NCBI RefSeq assembly: GCF_005503535.1
Contig: NZ_SCNN01000007.1
Coordinates: forward strand, 62,001 to 126,000
Origin: Mesorhizobium comanense
GTDB taxonomy: Bacteria > Pseudomonadota > Alphaproteobacteria > Rhizobiales > Rhizobiaceae
Reading direction: 5' to 3'
DNA length: 64,000 bases
In this document: in pieces, positions 9,919-18,444 of the stretch
How the letters are laid out: every line of letters begins with the position of its first letter
Position numbering within the stretch: the first letter of the stretch is position 1
Translations under genes and position numbers: made by a program
The notes under the pieces: generated by a model
Told to the model about the DNA's origin: nothing
The model's database searches: none
What the model saw: only the letters and a program-made list of their open reading frames with translations

Positions 9919-10302
9919 ATGCGCGAGCCAGCCGACCAGCCCGCTGCTAAACCCCAACCCATCGCGAAACCAATGAGAACCGCAGACTGGAATTTTACCG
10001 TATGCGCACTTCTCATCGTAACCCTTGGCATGATTGCGGCGACCTTCGTCAACCAGGCCTCGTTCGGCCAGGCCGCCATGCAACCTACATCTGGGCAAAT
10101 GGCTTCGATAGATCTGTTCAATCGTATCGCAACCGTCATCCAGCATCCACGCTGCATGAATTGCCACACCTCGACGGATTTTCCCGGGCAAGGAGACGAC
10201 AGCCACGGCCTTCACGACACCGGTACCGCGGCGGTGCAATGCGCGACCTGTCATCAAGGCGCCACTCGGACCAGCGACGCTGCCATATCTTGCCCATGGT
10301 GA
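9919..10302 (+). CDS. Short membrane-anchored cytochrome-c-like protein, probably C-terminally truncated
   Basis: An ATG at 9919 preceded by GAGGA at eight bases is the best start. An N-terminal helix (FTVCALLIVTLGMIAATFV) anchors or exports the protein, followed by LFNRIATVIQHPRCMNCHTSTDFPGQGDD and VQCATCHQG, two CxxCH haem sites. Rhizobiales homologues that I recall continue with about 40 more residues after the second CHQ; here the frame ends soon in unrelated sequence (ISCPW), so the 3' end has probably been lost. It is convergent with the next ATPase gene, only 20 bases away. An electron-transfer role cannot be tied to a partner here, though the decayed oxidoreductase at 1835-2300 suggests lost respiratory functions nearby. 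Confidence 0.6.
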   Translation: MREPADQPAAKPQPIAKPMRTADWNFTVCALLIVTLGMIAATFVNQASFGQAAMQPTSGQMASIDLFNRIATVIQHPRCMNCHTSTDFPGQGDDSHGLHDTGTAAVQCATCHQGATRTSDAAISCPW

Positions 10303-10322
10303 CCAAGATGTGGCTTTGGACG

Positions 10323-11162
10323 TTAAGTTGTGATGCTGGCTCGGAGTCCCGATGATGCCGGTTCTTCGACCTTCGCCGCGCCGGTCATGATGGCGACGAC
10401 GTCGGCCATGGTGTGGGTTTTCGGGCTCACCACGGCCGCGCGTCGCCCGAGGCGCATGATGTGGATGCGGTCGGCGATTTCGAAGACGTTCGGCATGTTG
10501 TGGCTGATCAGGACGACAGGCAGTCCGCGCTGGCGGATTGCCCGGATCAGGTCGAGAACCTGGCCCGTTTCCCGCACACCGAGTGCTGCCGTCGGCTCGT
10601 CCATGATCGCAAGCTTCTTGGCAAACAGGGCTGCCCTGGCGACCGCGACGCCCTGACGCTGTCCGCCCGACAGCGATTCGACCGCGCTGCCTATCGACGG
10701 CAGGTGGAATTTCAGGTCAGCCATGCTGCGCTCCGCCTCCGCCCGCATGCCCTTTTTGTCGAGCATGCGCAGCACATTGCCGAGGAAGCCGGGGCGGCGG
10801 CGTTCCCGGCCAAGGAACAGATTGCTTGAAATATCGAGCGCGGCCGCAACCGCGAGATCCTGATAGACGGTCTCGATACCCAGCTTGCGTGCATCCAGCG
10901 GCCCTTTGAAATGGACCGGCTGGCCATCGAGCAGGATTTCGCCGCTGTCGGGGATGAGCGCGCCGGTCAGTGCCTTGATCAGCGAACTCTTTCCAGCGCC
11001 ATTGTCTCCAACCACCGCCAGGATTTCGCCGGAGCGCAGTTCGAAATCGACACCATCGAGGGCGGTCACGTGGCCATAGCGTTTGACCAGGTTGCGCGCC
11101 TCGAGGATGACGCCAGCCGGGGCAGTTACCACCGGCGCTCCGGATGCAGCAGCAGCCATCAC
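10323..11162 (-). CDS. Sugar ABC transporter ATPase 1 (single-domain, FrcA-like)
   Basis: The 279 residues hold one complete nucleotide-binding domain: Walker A GDNGAGKSSLIKAL near residue 56, signature LSGGQRQGVAVARA near 165, Walker B KLAIMDEPTAALG and the switch histidine in VVLISHNM. Ribose-type importers usually have a double ATPase of about 500 residues; a single short domain is the pattern of the rhizobial fructose (Frc) family. It pairs with the permease immediately upstream (ATG overlap at 11159-11162) and the binding protein beyond. The substrate is a sugar or sugar alcohol, not determinable from the ATPase. Confidence 0.92.
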   Translation of the reverse strand: MMAAAASGAPVVTAPAGVILEARNLVKRYGHVTALDGVDFELRSGEILAVVGDNGAGKSSLIKALTGALIPDSGEILLDGQPVHFKGPLDARKLGIETVYQDLAVAAALDISSNLFLGRERRRPGFLGNVLRMLDKKGMRAEAERSMADLKFHLPSIGSAVESLSGGQRQGVAVARAALFAKKLAIMDEPTAALGVRETGQVLDLIRAIRQRGLPVVLISHNMPNVFEIADRIHIMRLGRRAAVVSPKTHTMADVVAIMTGAAKVEEPASSGLRASITT

Positions 11163-12139
11163 CGCTTCCCCCTGGTCAACTGATCGAGCGCGACCGCCAC
11201 GATCACGAGAATGCCGGTGATCAGATCCTGCCAGAGCGGATCGATGCCGGCGAGCGTCAGCCCGTTGCGCAGCACGCCGACGATCAGCGCACCAATCAGG
11301 GTTCCGAGCAACCCGCCCCTACCCCCAAAGAGGCTGGTGCCGCCGATGACGACGGCGGTGATGGAATCGAGATTGGCGGTCTGCAAGGCATTGGGATCGG
11401 CATTGGGGATGCGGCCGAGCGCCAGCCAGGCCGCGATGCCATAGATGAAGGCCGCAAGCACATAGACCGAGAGCAGAAGCCGGCCGACCGGTATGCCGAC
11501 AAGACGGGCGGCCTCCGGATTGTTGCCGACCGCGTAGACGTGCCGTCCCCACTGGGTCTGGTTGAGCAGGAACCAGATCAGCCCGTAGAGGAGGAGCATG
11601 ATGATGACGCCGTAGGTCAGGATGAACCCGTTCAGGCGGATGGTGTTTCCCGTCCAGCCGAGAAATGCGTCGGTGACCGAAAATGCGCCGCCGGCCGAAA
11701 TCAGCCTGAGCGCAGCAGTGATGATGCCCAATATGCCGAGGGTCACGATGAAAGGCGGCAGGCGCAGGCCGGCGATCAGGCCACCGGCCGCCACGCCCGC
11801 CGCCGTGCAGGCAAGAACGGCGAGCGCCATGGCCAAGACAGGGTCATAGCCGCTGTTCGCCAGCTTGCCCGCAAGGATGGTGCCCAGCACGCATATCGCG
11901 CCGACCGCAAGGTCGATGCCGGCTGTCAGGATGATCAAGGTCTGGCCGATGGCCAGGGTGCCGATGATCACCGTCTGCTGCAGAATGATCGACAGGTTTT
12001 GCGTGGCGAGAAAACGTGGATTGGTCAGCGAGAAGATCACGCCGAAAGCAAGCAGCACTAGCAGTGGACCCACCGACGGCGTACCGATGACCTTCTTGGC
12101 AATGCTCCTGCCGGAAGAGAGTGCCGATGGCGAATTCAT
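11159..12139 (-). CDS. Sugar ABC transporter permease 1 (RbsC/FrcC-like)
   Basis: This 326-residue protein of the BPD_transp_2 family has about ten hydrophobic helices. Signature stretches are IIGTLAIGQTLIILTAGIDL, TLGILGIITAALRLISAGG, VYAVGNNPEAARLVGI (coupling region facing the ATPase) and VIGGTSLFGGRGGLLGTLIG near the C-terminus. It overlaps the ATPase start by four bases. A gap of about 190 bases separates it from the binding-protein gene upstream, which may allow differential expression of binding protein over membrane components; no clear hairpin could be confirmed there. Confidence 0.93.
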   Translation of the reverse strand: MNSPSALSSGRSIAKKVIGTPSVGPLLVLLAFGVIFSLTNPRFLATQNLSIILQQTVIIGTLAIGQTLIILTAGIDLAVGAICVLGTILAGKLANSGYDPVLAMALAVLACTAAGVAAGGLIAGLRLPPFIVTLGILGIITAALRLISAGGAFSVTDAFLGWTGNTIRLNGFILTYGVIIMLLLYGLIWFLLNQTQWGRHVYAVGNNPEAARLVGIPVGRLLLSVYVLAAFIYGIAAWLALGRIPNADPNALQTANLDSITAVVIGGTSLFGGRGGLLGTLIGALIVGVLRNGLTLAGIDPLWQDLITGILVIVAVALDQLTRGKR

Positions 12140-12330
12140 AAGTGCCCCTCTGGAACGATCGCCGCATTCCCGGCCTCAGGATCGGGCCGGAAACGAACGG
12201 GACCATGCCAATACAGATAGCGCCTTGTCGACGGTCTGTCCGACATGGCCCCGCCGGGAGGATTCAAAAGCAATTCCAGGAAAAGTGTGAAACGGTTTTC
12301 CGTCCGGAATTGCGTCAAAACGAAGGGTTG

Positions 12331-13347
12331 TCAGTCACCCCAGCAGTTCTTGAGGCCCCATTCGGTATCCTTGGAGTCGATCCCTGCGATCGGCTTGTCT
12401 GTAATCAGGAACGAACCTGTGTTGACGAAGCCACTCGGCTTCTTGCCGCTGGCCGCATATTCCACGACAGCGTCGACGCCATTGGCCGCCATCTTGTAGG
12501 GGAACTGCATGACGGTGGCAGCGATCTGGCCGGCCTTGACGTTGCGAACGCCGGCACAGCCGCCGTCGATCGAGGTCAGCATGACGTCGGCTTCCTTGCC
12601 AAAGGATTTTAGCGCCGCATAGGCGCCGGCGGCGGCGGGCTCGTTGATGGTGTAGACCGCGTTGATGTCGCCGTTCTTGGAGAGCAGGTTTTCCATGCCG
12701 ACCTGGCCCTTGTCCTGCGCGCCATTGGTGATGGCCGAGCCGGCAATGGCCGGATCGCCTTCAGCCAGCCCGAAGCCTTTCAGGTAGCCATTGTGGCGGA
12801 ATGTATCGACGGTGCCGCCCGGCGTTCCGTCGAGCATGGCCAGCACCGGCTTCTTGTCGCCGAGCGCCTTGCGGGCATAGGCGCCCTGCTGCACGCCGGC
12901 CTGGAAATTGTCGGTGGCGAAGGTGGCGTCGACCGCATCGGCGGGATCGGTCGCCGTATCGAGTGCGATCACCAGCACCCCTGCCTCGCGTGCTTTCTTG
13001 ATGACACCCAGCATGCCGGTCGAGTTGTTCGGCGTCACGAGGATACCTTTGGCGCCGGCGCTGATCAGATCCTCGATCGCGGTGACCTGGCCTTCATTGT
13101 CGCCGTCGAACTTGCCGGCGCGGGCGATCAGCTTGACGCCCTTGGCCTTGGCCTCTTCTTCGGCAGCCTGACGCATTTTCACGAAGAACGGATTGACCTC
13201 CGTCTTGGTGACGAGACCGACAATGACCTCATCAGCCGAGGCATGGCCGGTGACCGCAAAGGCGGTTCCGAAGATCACAAGGCCCGCGGCCGTCGATCTC
13301 GCGACGGTTCCGGACCTGACGTCGGTTGAGATACGCAAACTGGACAT
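12331..13347 (-). CDS. Periplasmic sugar-binding protein 1 (type I, FrcB/RbsB-like)
   Basis: The start at 13347 is set by an AGGGAGGAG ribosome site a few bases upstream; 12 codons of open frame before it lack such a site. A twin-hydrophobic signal peptide precedes ADEVIVGLVTKTEVNPFFVK, the beginning of a Peripla_BP_4 fold (about 338 residues in total). Typical segments are EDLISAGAKGILVTPNNST, LVIALDTATDPADAVDATFA and INAVYTINEPAAAGAYAALK, ending in LKNCWGD. It is the ligand receptor of importer 1. A perfect AT-rich dyad lies about 90 bases upstream (13436-13461), a candidate repressor operator. Confidence 0.93.
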   Translation of the reverse strand: MSSLRISTDVRSGTVARSTAAGLVIFGTAFAVTGHASADEVIVGLVTKTEVNPFFVKMRQAAEEEAKAKGVKLIARAGKFDGDNEGQVTAIEDLISAGAKGILVTPNNSTGMLGVIKKAREAGVLVIALDTATDPADAVDATFATDNFQAGVQQGAYARKALGDKKPVLAMLDGTPGGTVDTFRHNGYLKGFGLAEGDPAIAGSAITNGAQDKGQVGMENLLSKNGDINAVYTINEPAAAGAYAALKSFGKEADVMLTSIDGGCAGVRNVKAGQIAATVMQFPYKMAANGVDAVVEYAASGKKPSGFVNTGSFLITDKPIAGIDSKDTEWGLKNCWGD

Positions 13348-13435
13348 GAAACTCCTCCCTGGTTGTTGAACCTTTCTCCTCAAAGGCTCAGCGAGTTACG
13401 CATATCTTTTGCATATGGTCAAACATTATATCCGC

Positions 13436-13461
13436 AATTATGTATTTTTTTATACATAATT
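13436..13461. promoter_or_regulatory. Perfect AT-rich dyad upstream of binding protein 1, candidate ROK operator
   Basis: AATTATGTAT and ATACATAATT are perfect 10-bp arms around TTTTTT. Within it, TTATGT-N10-ACATAA is the same pattern found at 17342, 22200 (core only) and 26538 (5 of 6 in one arm), always near the start of an operon of this locus. The regulator is inferred to be the ROK protein at 22332. Confidence 0.6.
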
Positions 13462-13493
13462 ACTTGCGACTGCAGGCACCGCCGCCGTGCGGC

Positions 13494-14261
13494 CTACCAA
13501 AGCGTGTAGCCGCCATCAGCGACCAGTATGGATCCGGTGATGAAGGACGACGCATCGCTTGCGAGCATTAGTGCAATGGGAGCGATTTCGTCCGGGGTGG
13601 CGTATCGCTGCATCGGCACCTCGTCACGCCAATAGTGCCGGTAGTCCTCGTATTCGGTGTTGGCGATTTCGGTCTTGACGTAGCCTGGAGCGATGGCGTT
13701 GACGCGGATCCCCTTGCTCGCCCATTCGGCGGCCAGCGATTTGGTCAAATGGTGCACCGCCGCCTTCGAGATTCCGTAAGGCGAGTGCCATTGTGGCCTG
13801 TTGACGATCAGGCCCGAGATCGAGCCGATGTTGATGATCGAGCCGGTGCCGCGCGCCGCCATCTGCTGGCCGACGATCTGGCTGACCTTCCAGACCGCAT
13901 CGAGGTTGATTGCGAACACACGCTGCCATTCCTCGTCCGTCATGGTCAACGCGTCGGCGTGGAAGCCAATGCCGGCATTGTTGACCAGGACGTCGATGGG
14001 GCCGAGCTCGCGCGTGACGGTTTCGACCATGTTCGCAATATCGGCACGCTCGCTGACGTCAGCACGCACGGCAGTCGCCTTCACACCAAGCTTCCGAAGT
14101 TCGGCGACAGTCTCGTCGTTTCTTGTCTCGTCGCGCGCCACGATGGCGACCGCGGCACCCGCTTCGGCAAACCCGACGGCTATTGCCTTGCCGATGCTGC
14201 GATTTCCGCCTGTGACGACGGCGATTTTGCCATGCAGCGAGAACTTGTCGAATATTGACAT
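13494..14261 (-). CDS. Short-chain dehydrogenase/reductase 1 (polyol/glucose dehydrogenase-like)
   Basis: The 255-residue classical SDR has a dinucleotide site VVTGGNRSIGKAIAVGFAEAG (a TGxxxxIG variant of TGxxxGIG), NNAGIGF, and the catalytic set with Ser in IGSISG plus YGISK. The C-terminal end ITGSILVADGGYTLW resembles that of galactitol and arabinitol dehydrogenases. It probably oxidises a sugar alcohol or sugar with NAD(P)+ in the cytoplasm. It lies 36 bases downstream of ATPase 2, so it is likely the last gene of the second transport operon, with its substrate entering through that importer. Confidence 0.9.
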   Translation of the reverse strand: MSIFDKFSLHGKIAVVTGGNRSIGKAIAVGFAEAGAAVAIVARDETRNDETVAELRKLGVKATAVRADVSERADIANMVETVTRELGPIDVLVNNAGIGFHADALTMTDEEWQRVFAINLDAVWKVSQIVGQQMAARGTGSIINIGSISGLIVNRPQWHSPYGISKAAVHHLTKSLAAEWASKGIRVNAIAPGYVKTEIANTEYEDYRHYWRDEVPMQRYATPDEIAPIALMLASDASSFITGSILVADGGYTLW

Positions 14262-14297
14262 CGGTATGTTGTCCCAGTGGTGATGGTGAACGGCAGT

Positions 14298-15113
14298 CTA
14301 TGCCGCCCGAGGCGGGGCGATAAGCGCGGACTGCACAGCTTCCGGTTCAAGCGCGCCGGTCATCACCGCGACGACATCGCTTCTCGATGTCGATTTCGGG
14401 CTTACGACGGCGGCGCGGTGGCCGAGCCGGTGGATGTGGATGCGATCGGCAATGGCAAACACATCCGGCATGCTGTGGCTGATGAGAATGACCGAGAGGC
14501 CTTGGTCTTTAACCCGCCTGATCAGGTCGAGGACTTGCCCGGTCTCCCGCACGCCGAGAGCAGCGGTCGGCTCGTCCAGCACCACAACCTTGCGTCCCCA
14601 GGCGGCGGCGCGCGCGACCGCAACCGCCTGGCGCTGCCCGCCGGACAGCGTCTCGACCTTCTGGTTGATCGACTGGATGCGAATGCCGAGATTGCGCATG
14701 TGCTCGGCGGCCTGGTTGCGCATCAGCTTCTTGTCGAGCTGACGGAACACCGTCCCGGCTATTCCTGATTTTCGCACCTCGCGCCCAAGATAGAGGTTTT
14801 GCGCGATGTTGAGCTGGGTCGCGACTGCCAGTTCCTGGTAGACCGTCTCGATCCCGGCCAGACGAGCGTTCAGCGGCGACTTGAAATGCACCTTCCGGCC
14901 GTCGAGATAGACATCGCCCTCATCGGGAATGACGGCGCCGGTCAAGGCCTTGATGAGCGTCGACTTGCCGGCACCATTGTCTCCGACCACGGCGAGTATT
15001 TCGCCCTGGGCGAGCTCGAAATCCGCGTCGTCCAGCGCAACAACATGGCCGTAGTGTTTTTTCAGGCCGACGGCTTGCATGACAGGAATTCGCGCGCTTT
15101 GATCCTGGGTCAT
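14298..15113 (-). CDS. Sugar ABC transporter ATPase 2 (single-domain, FrcA-like)
   Basis: The 271-residue chain is a single nucleotide-binding domain: Walker A GDNGAGKSTLIKAL, signature LSGGQRQAVAVARA, Walker B VVVLDEPTAALGVRETGQVL and SVILISHSM. It is a close paralogue of ATPase 1 (same VYLDGRKVHFKSPLNARLAGIE layout), suggesting duplication of the whole importer. It overlaps the permease by four bases and is followed by dehydrogenase 1. Confidence 0.92.
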   Translation of the reverse strand: MTQDQSARIPVMQAVGLKKHYGHVVALDDADFELAQGEILAVVGDNGAGKSTLIKALTGAVIPDEGDVYLDGRKVHFKSPLNARLAGIETVYQELAVATQLNIAQNLYLGREVRKSGIAGTVFRQLDKKLMRNQAAEHMRNLGIRIQSINQKVETLSGGQRQAVAVARAAAWGRKVVVLDEPTAALGVRETGQVLDLIRRVKDQGLSVILISHSMPDVFAIADRIHIHRLGHRAAVVSPKSTSRSDVVAVMTGALEPEAVQSALIAPPRAA

Positions 15114-16156
15114 GCCCGCCTCCCCCGCCCGAGAAACTGGTCGACACCAACCGCGAGCATGACCAGGAAGCCCGTCGCGATCTGTTGGTAGAGCGAGTCG
15201 ATACCCGCCTGGGTGAGGCCGTTCTTCAGGACAACGACGATCAGGGCGCCAACGAAGGTTCCCGCCACACCGCCGCGCCCGCCGAACAGGCTCGTGCCGC
15301 CGATCACCACGGCGGTGATGCTGTCCAGATTCGCGATCTGGTAGCCGCTTGGATCGGCGATCGGCGTACGGCCGAGCGCTTGCCAGGCACCGAACGCGTA
15401 GAAGACGCCGGCAAGTCCGTAGACGCCGAAGATCATGGCGTTAACGTTGATGCCGTTCAGCCGCGCCGCGATCGGCGAATTGCCGATTGCGTAGACCCGG
15501 ACGCCCCAGGCGCTTTGCGTCAGCGCGTAGCCGAGAACGATCGTCAGCACGATCCAGAGCATGCTGCCATAGGTTATCGTGATGGTGCCGATGCTCGGCC
15601 CGGTTCCGAGCACGGTGATCAGATCGGAATTGATCGGGAAGCTGCGCGATTGCGAATAGAGGCGCGCCGCGGCGGTCAATATCGTGAACATGCCGAGCGT
15701 CGCGATGAAGGGCGGCAGCCGGAAGCGCGTGACGGCGAGGCCGTTGAGCGAGGCCGCGGCCACGCACACCACCAGGCCAAGCAACAGAGCGGTGACCGGA
15801 TCGCCATGCGCGGCGTAGCTTCCGATCACGACCGTGGCCAGCACCATGATGGCGCCGTTTGCCAGGTCGATGCCCGAGACGAGAATGACAAGCGTCTGGC
15901 CAAGAGCCAGCGTGCCCACGACCACGGATTGCTGCAATATCAGCGAGAGATTTCCGGCATTGAGGAAGGTCGACGTCGTCAGCGAGAAGACGAGCACGAT
16001 GACCACAAGTGCAAACAGCGGACCCGTTATCGGATAGCTGAACAGTTCACGCAGCGTGCTGCCGCTCCAGACCGAAGCGACGGCGGGCACGGGGCCCGCC
16101 GCTGCGGCACCGGCGTCGCTGCCGGCTGCAGTCGATGCCAGTTCAGGTTCCGGCAT
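15110..16156 (-). CDS. Sugar ABC transporter permease 2 (RbsC/FrcC-like)
   Basis: This is a BPD_transp_2 permease with hallmark stretches VVGTLALGQTLVILVSGIDL, TLGMFTILTAAARLYSQS, VYAIGNSPIAARLNGI and VIGGTSLFGGRGGVAGTFVG. The ATG at 16156 has GGGGAG at a good distance; two other in-frame ATG/GTG codons lie 6 and 33 bases upstream, one overlapping the binding-protein stop. The first 30 residues are an Ala/Pro-rich cytoplasmic tail unlike permease 1. It forms importer 2 with the flanking genes. Confidence 0.92.
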   Translation of the reverse strand: MPEPELASTAAGSDAGAAAAGPVPAVASVWSGSTLRELFSYPITGPLFALVVIVLVFSLTTSTFLNAGNLSLILQQSVVVGTLALGQTLVILVSGIDLANGAIMVLATVVIGSYAAHGDPVTALLLGLVVCVAAASLNGLAVTRFRLPPFIATLGMFTILTAAARLYSQSRSFPINSDLITVLGTGPSIGTITITYGSMLWIVLTIVLGYALTQSAWGVRVYAIGNSPIAARLNGINVNAMIFGVYGLAGVFYAFGAWQALGRTPIADPSGYQIANLDSITAVVIGGTSLFGGRGGVAGTFVGALIVVVLKNGLTQAGIDSLYQQIATGFLVMLAVGVDQFLGRGRRA

Positions 16157-16158
16157 TG

Positions 16159-17169
16159 TCATTCTCCCCAGCAGTTTTGCAGGCCCCATTTCGAGTCCTT
16201 CGACTCAACGCCATCCGCGGGGTGATCGGTGATCAGGATTGTGCCCGAATTGTTGACACCACTCGGCTTCTCGCCACCGCCGATCGCCTTGGCCAGTGCA
16301 TCGACGGCCATTTCGCCCATCTTCGTCGGGAACTGCATCACCGTCGCGCCGATCGTGCCGTCGGCTACACTGCGCACGCCCGAGCAGCTGCCGTCGATCG
16401 AGGTGATCAGCACATTGGCTTTCGCCTGCCTGATCGCCAGGAAGGCGCCCTGCGCCGCAGGCTCGTTGATGGTGTAGATGACGTTGATATCGGCATGGGC
16501 AGACAACAGGCTCTCCATCGCAGTCTGGCCTGTCTCAACATTGCCCATCGTCAGCGCGGTTCCGGCGATTTCCGGCGACTGGTCATCGATGCCAAAACCC
16601 TTCAGGAAGCCGTCGTGACGGGCCTTGGCGGTTTTATCGGACAGGTCGTAGTCCAGCATGGCAATGCGGGCCGCGGTCGAGCCGAGCCGCGCTTTCGCCC
16701 ATTTGCCGATCAGAACGCCGGCCTCCAGATTGTCGGTTTCGTAGGAGGCGTCAGCCGATGTCGCCGGATCCATCGAGGTGTTCGTGGTCACGACGAAGAT
16801 ACCGGCATCGCGCGCCTTCTTGACGACGGGGATCAGCGCATAGGCATTGGCCGGGTCGACGACGATGCCCTTGACCTGGCGGTTGATCATGTTCTCGATG
16901 GCCGCGATCTGGGTCGCGGAATCGCCGGCGACAGTCGCTTCGGCCGTCATCGTCTCGAAGCCGTGCTTCTTGGCGGCATCCACCGCGGCTTGCTGCAATT
17001 TTCCAAAGAACGGATTTGACAGCTGCAGTTCGACGATGCCGATGCGGACCGGATCGGCGGCATGGGTCACGGATGCGCCGTATAGTGACACGCCCACCAA
17101 ACTGGCTGCCATCAGTGCGGATCTCGCAAAGAGCTGCCGGCTGCATTTCGCGTTGCGCAGAATATTCAT
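16159..17169 (-). CDS. Periplasmic sugar-binding protein 2 (type I, FrcB/RbsB-like)
   Basis: The start at 17169 follows AGGGAGGAAACAG, the same ribosome-site style as binding protein 1. The signal peptide ends before ADPVRIGIVELQLSNPFFGK. The fold shows IENMINRQVKGIVVDPANA, IFVVTTNTSMDPATSADASY and INVIYTINEPAAQGAFLAIR, ending LQNCWGE, so it is a paralogue of binding protein 1. It feeds permease 2/ATPase 2. An operator-like dyad (17342-17363) lies about 175 bases upstream. Confidence 0.93.
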   Translation of the reverse strand: MNILRNAKCSRQLFARSALMAASLVGVSLYGASVTHAADPVRIGIVELQLSNPFFGKLQQAAVDAAKKHGFETMTAEATVAGDSATQIAAIENMINRQVKGIVVDPANAYALIPVVKKARDAGIFVVTTNTSMDPATSADASYETDNLEAGVLIGKWAKARLGSTAARIAMLDYDLSDKTAKARHDGFLKGFGIDDQSPEIAGTALTMGNVETGQTAMESLLSAHADINVIYTINEPAAQGAFLAIRQAKANVLITSIDGSCSGVRSVADGTIGATVMQFPTKMGEMAVDALAKAIGGGEKPSGVNNSGTILITDHPADGVESKDSKWGLQNCWGE

Positions 17170-17341
17170 CTGTTTCCTCCCTGGTTGATGGGTCGTTGCC
17201 GTCAATGCCGCGATTGGCACGCCAGCCTGAGTGGCCTTGGCGTTGTGTTCGGCACTGCAATTTCTTTCCTGAGGTGCAAACACGACCCCTTGAGTCCGCG
17301 CCTCCCTGCACCTGCGGATTTTCTCTACCAAACGGCAAAAG

Positions 17342-17363
17342 TTATGTCTATAAAAAAACATAA
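17342..17363. promoter_or_regulatory. AT-rich dyad upstream of binding protein 2, candidate ROK operator
   Basis: TTATGT-N10-ACATAA has exactly the arm sequence and spacing of the dyad at 13436. It lies upstream of the transport operon 2 start, in the spacer after dehydrogenase 2. Confidence 0.55.
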
Positions 17364-17569
17364 GTGACGTTTCTTTTGTCGGATAATTTCTAAATTTGCA
17401 CTCATCGGCCTTGAGCAACCCCAAAATCGCGATCCTTTTGGGTTTCGATGCTTCTGCTTCGACACCAGCGCACGTGGCATCCGAGGACGACCCAGACGCT
17501 ATTCCGGCCTTCCTATTTGAAGGATAGCTGGCGAACGGCGGCATGGATCCGACAACCGTGCGGCCCGTA

Positions 17570-18343
17570 TCACCAGATCGTATAGCCGGCGTCGACCAGG
17601 ATGATCGCGCCGGTCATGGCACTTGCCGCGTCGGAGGCGAGGAAGAGATTGACGGACGCCACTTCCTCAGGCTCGACCATCCGCTTCATCGGCGTGCCCT
17701 CCATCCAGGGGCTGAAATATGCCGGGTCCCTGGCCGTCACATTCGACATGACCGTGTTGACATAGGTTGGCGCCACGCCATTGACGCGCACCCCGCGATC
17801 CGCCCACTCACCCGCGAGCGACCGCGTCAGGTGGTGAAGCCCGGCTTTCGAGGCGTTGTAGTGGACCTGGGATTGCGGCTTGTTCGAAATGAAACCCGAC
17901 ATAGATCCGACGGTCACGATCGAGCCGCGGCGGCGTTCGAGCATGTGCCGGCCAAACGCGCGGCAGCTCCAGAACGCGCCGCTCAGATTGACGTCGATGA
18001 CCTTCGACCATGCCTGATCATCCAGATCTTCCGCCCGCGTATCCGCCCAGGCGATGCCGGCATTGGCGATGAGGATGTCGACCGACCCCACGTCCCGGTT
18101 CATCCGCGCCGCGATCTCTGTGCAGGCGGCGGAGTCGGTGATGTCGAGCAGAGTGCTCGAGACAGGATAACCCTTGCCGCGCAAGGCGCCGGCAGCCGCA
18201 TCGAGCGATGCTTCGTTGAGGTCGGAAAGGATGACCCGGGCGCCGGCTTCAGCCAGGGCCTCCGCCGTGCAGAAACCGATGCCGCTGGCGGCACCCGTTA
18301 TGAACGCGATGCGCCCGTCAAGGCGTTGTTTTGCTGCGTACAT
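17570..18343 (-). CDS. Short-chain dehydrogenase/reductase 2 (polyol dehydrogenase, galactitol/arabinitol type)
   Basis: The 257-residue SDR starts at ATG 18343, preceded by AGGA at 8 bases; a TTG two codons earlier is less likely. It has FITGAASGIGFCTAEALAEAG, NAGIAWAD, Ser in VGSMSGF, and YNASK. The middle (FWSCRAFGRHMLERRRGSI) and the end (MTGAIILVDAGYTIW) closely resemble Rhodobacter galactitol dehydrogenase as I remember it. It most likely oxidises a polyol to the keto sugar that the adjacent kinase phosphorylates. It lies about 100 bases downstream of the kinase in the same direction. Confidence 0.88.
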   Translation of the reverse strand: MYAAKQRLDGRIAFITGAASGIGFCTAEALAEAGARVILSDLNEASLDAAAGALRGKGYPVSSTLLDITDSAACTEIAARMNRDVGSVDILIANAGIAWADTRAEDLDDQAWSKVIDVNLSGAFWSCRAFGRHMLERRRGSIVTVGSMSGFISNKPQSQVHYNASKAGLHHLTRSLAGEWADRGVRVNGVAPTYVNTVMSNVTARDPAYFSPWMEGTPMKRMVEPEEVASVNLFLASDAASAMTGAIILVDAGYTIW

Positions 18344-18444
18344 AGTCAAATCCTAATAGTCGGGGCAGGCTCCAACACGCGTACGCGCAGGACCTGGAAC
18401 TTGCTTGTTATGGCGCCGCACAAGGCTGTCCGTCTGCAACTCGT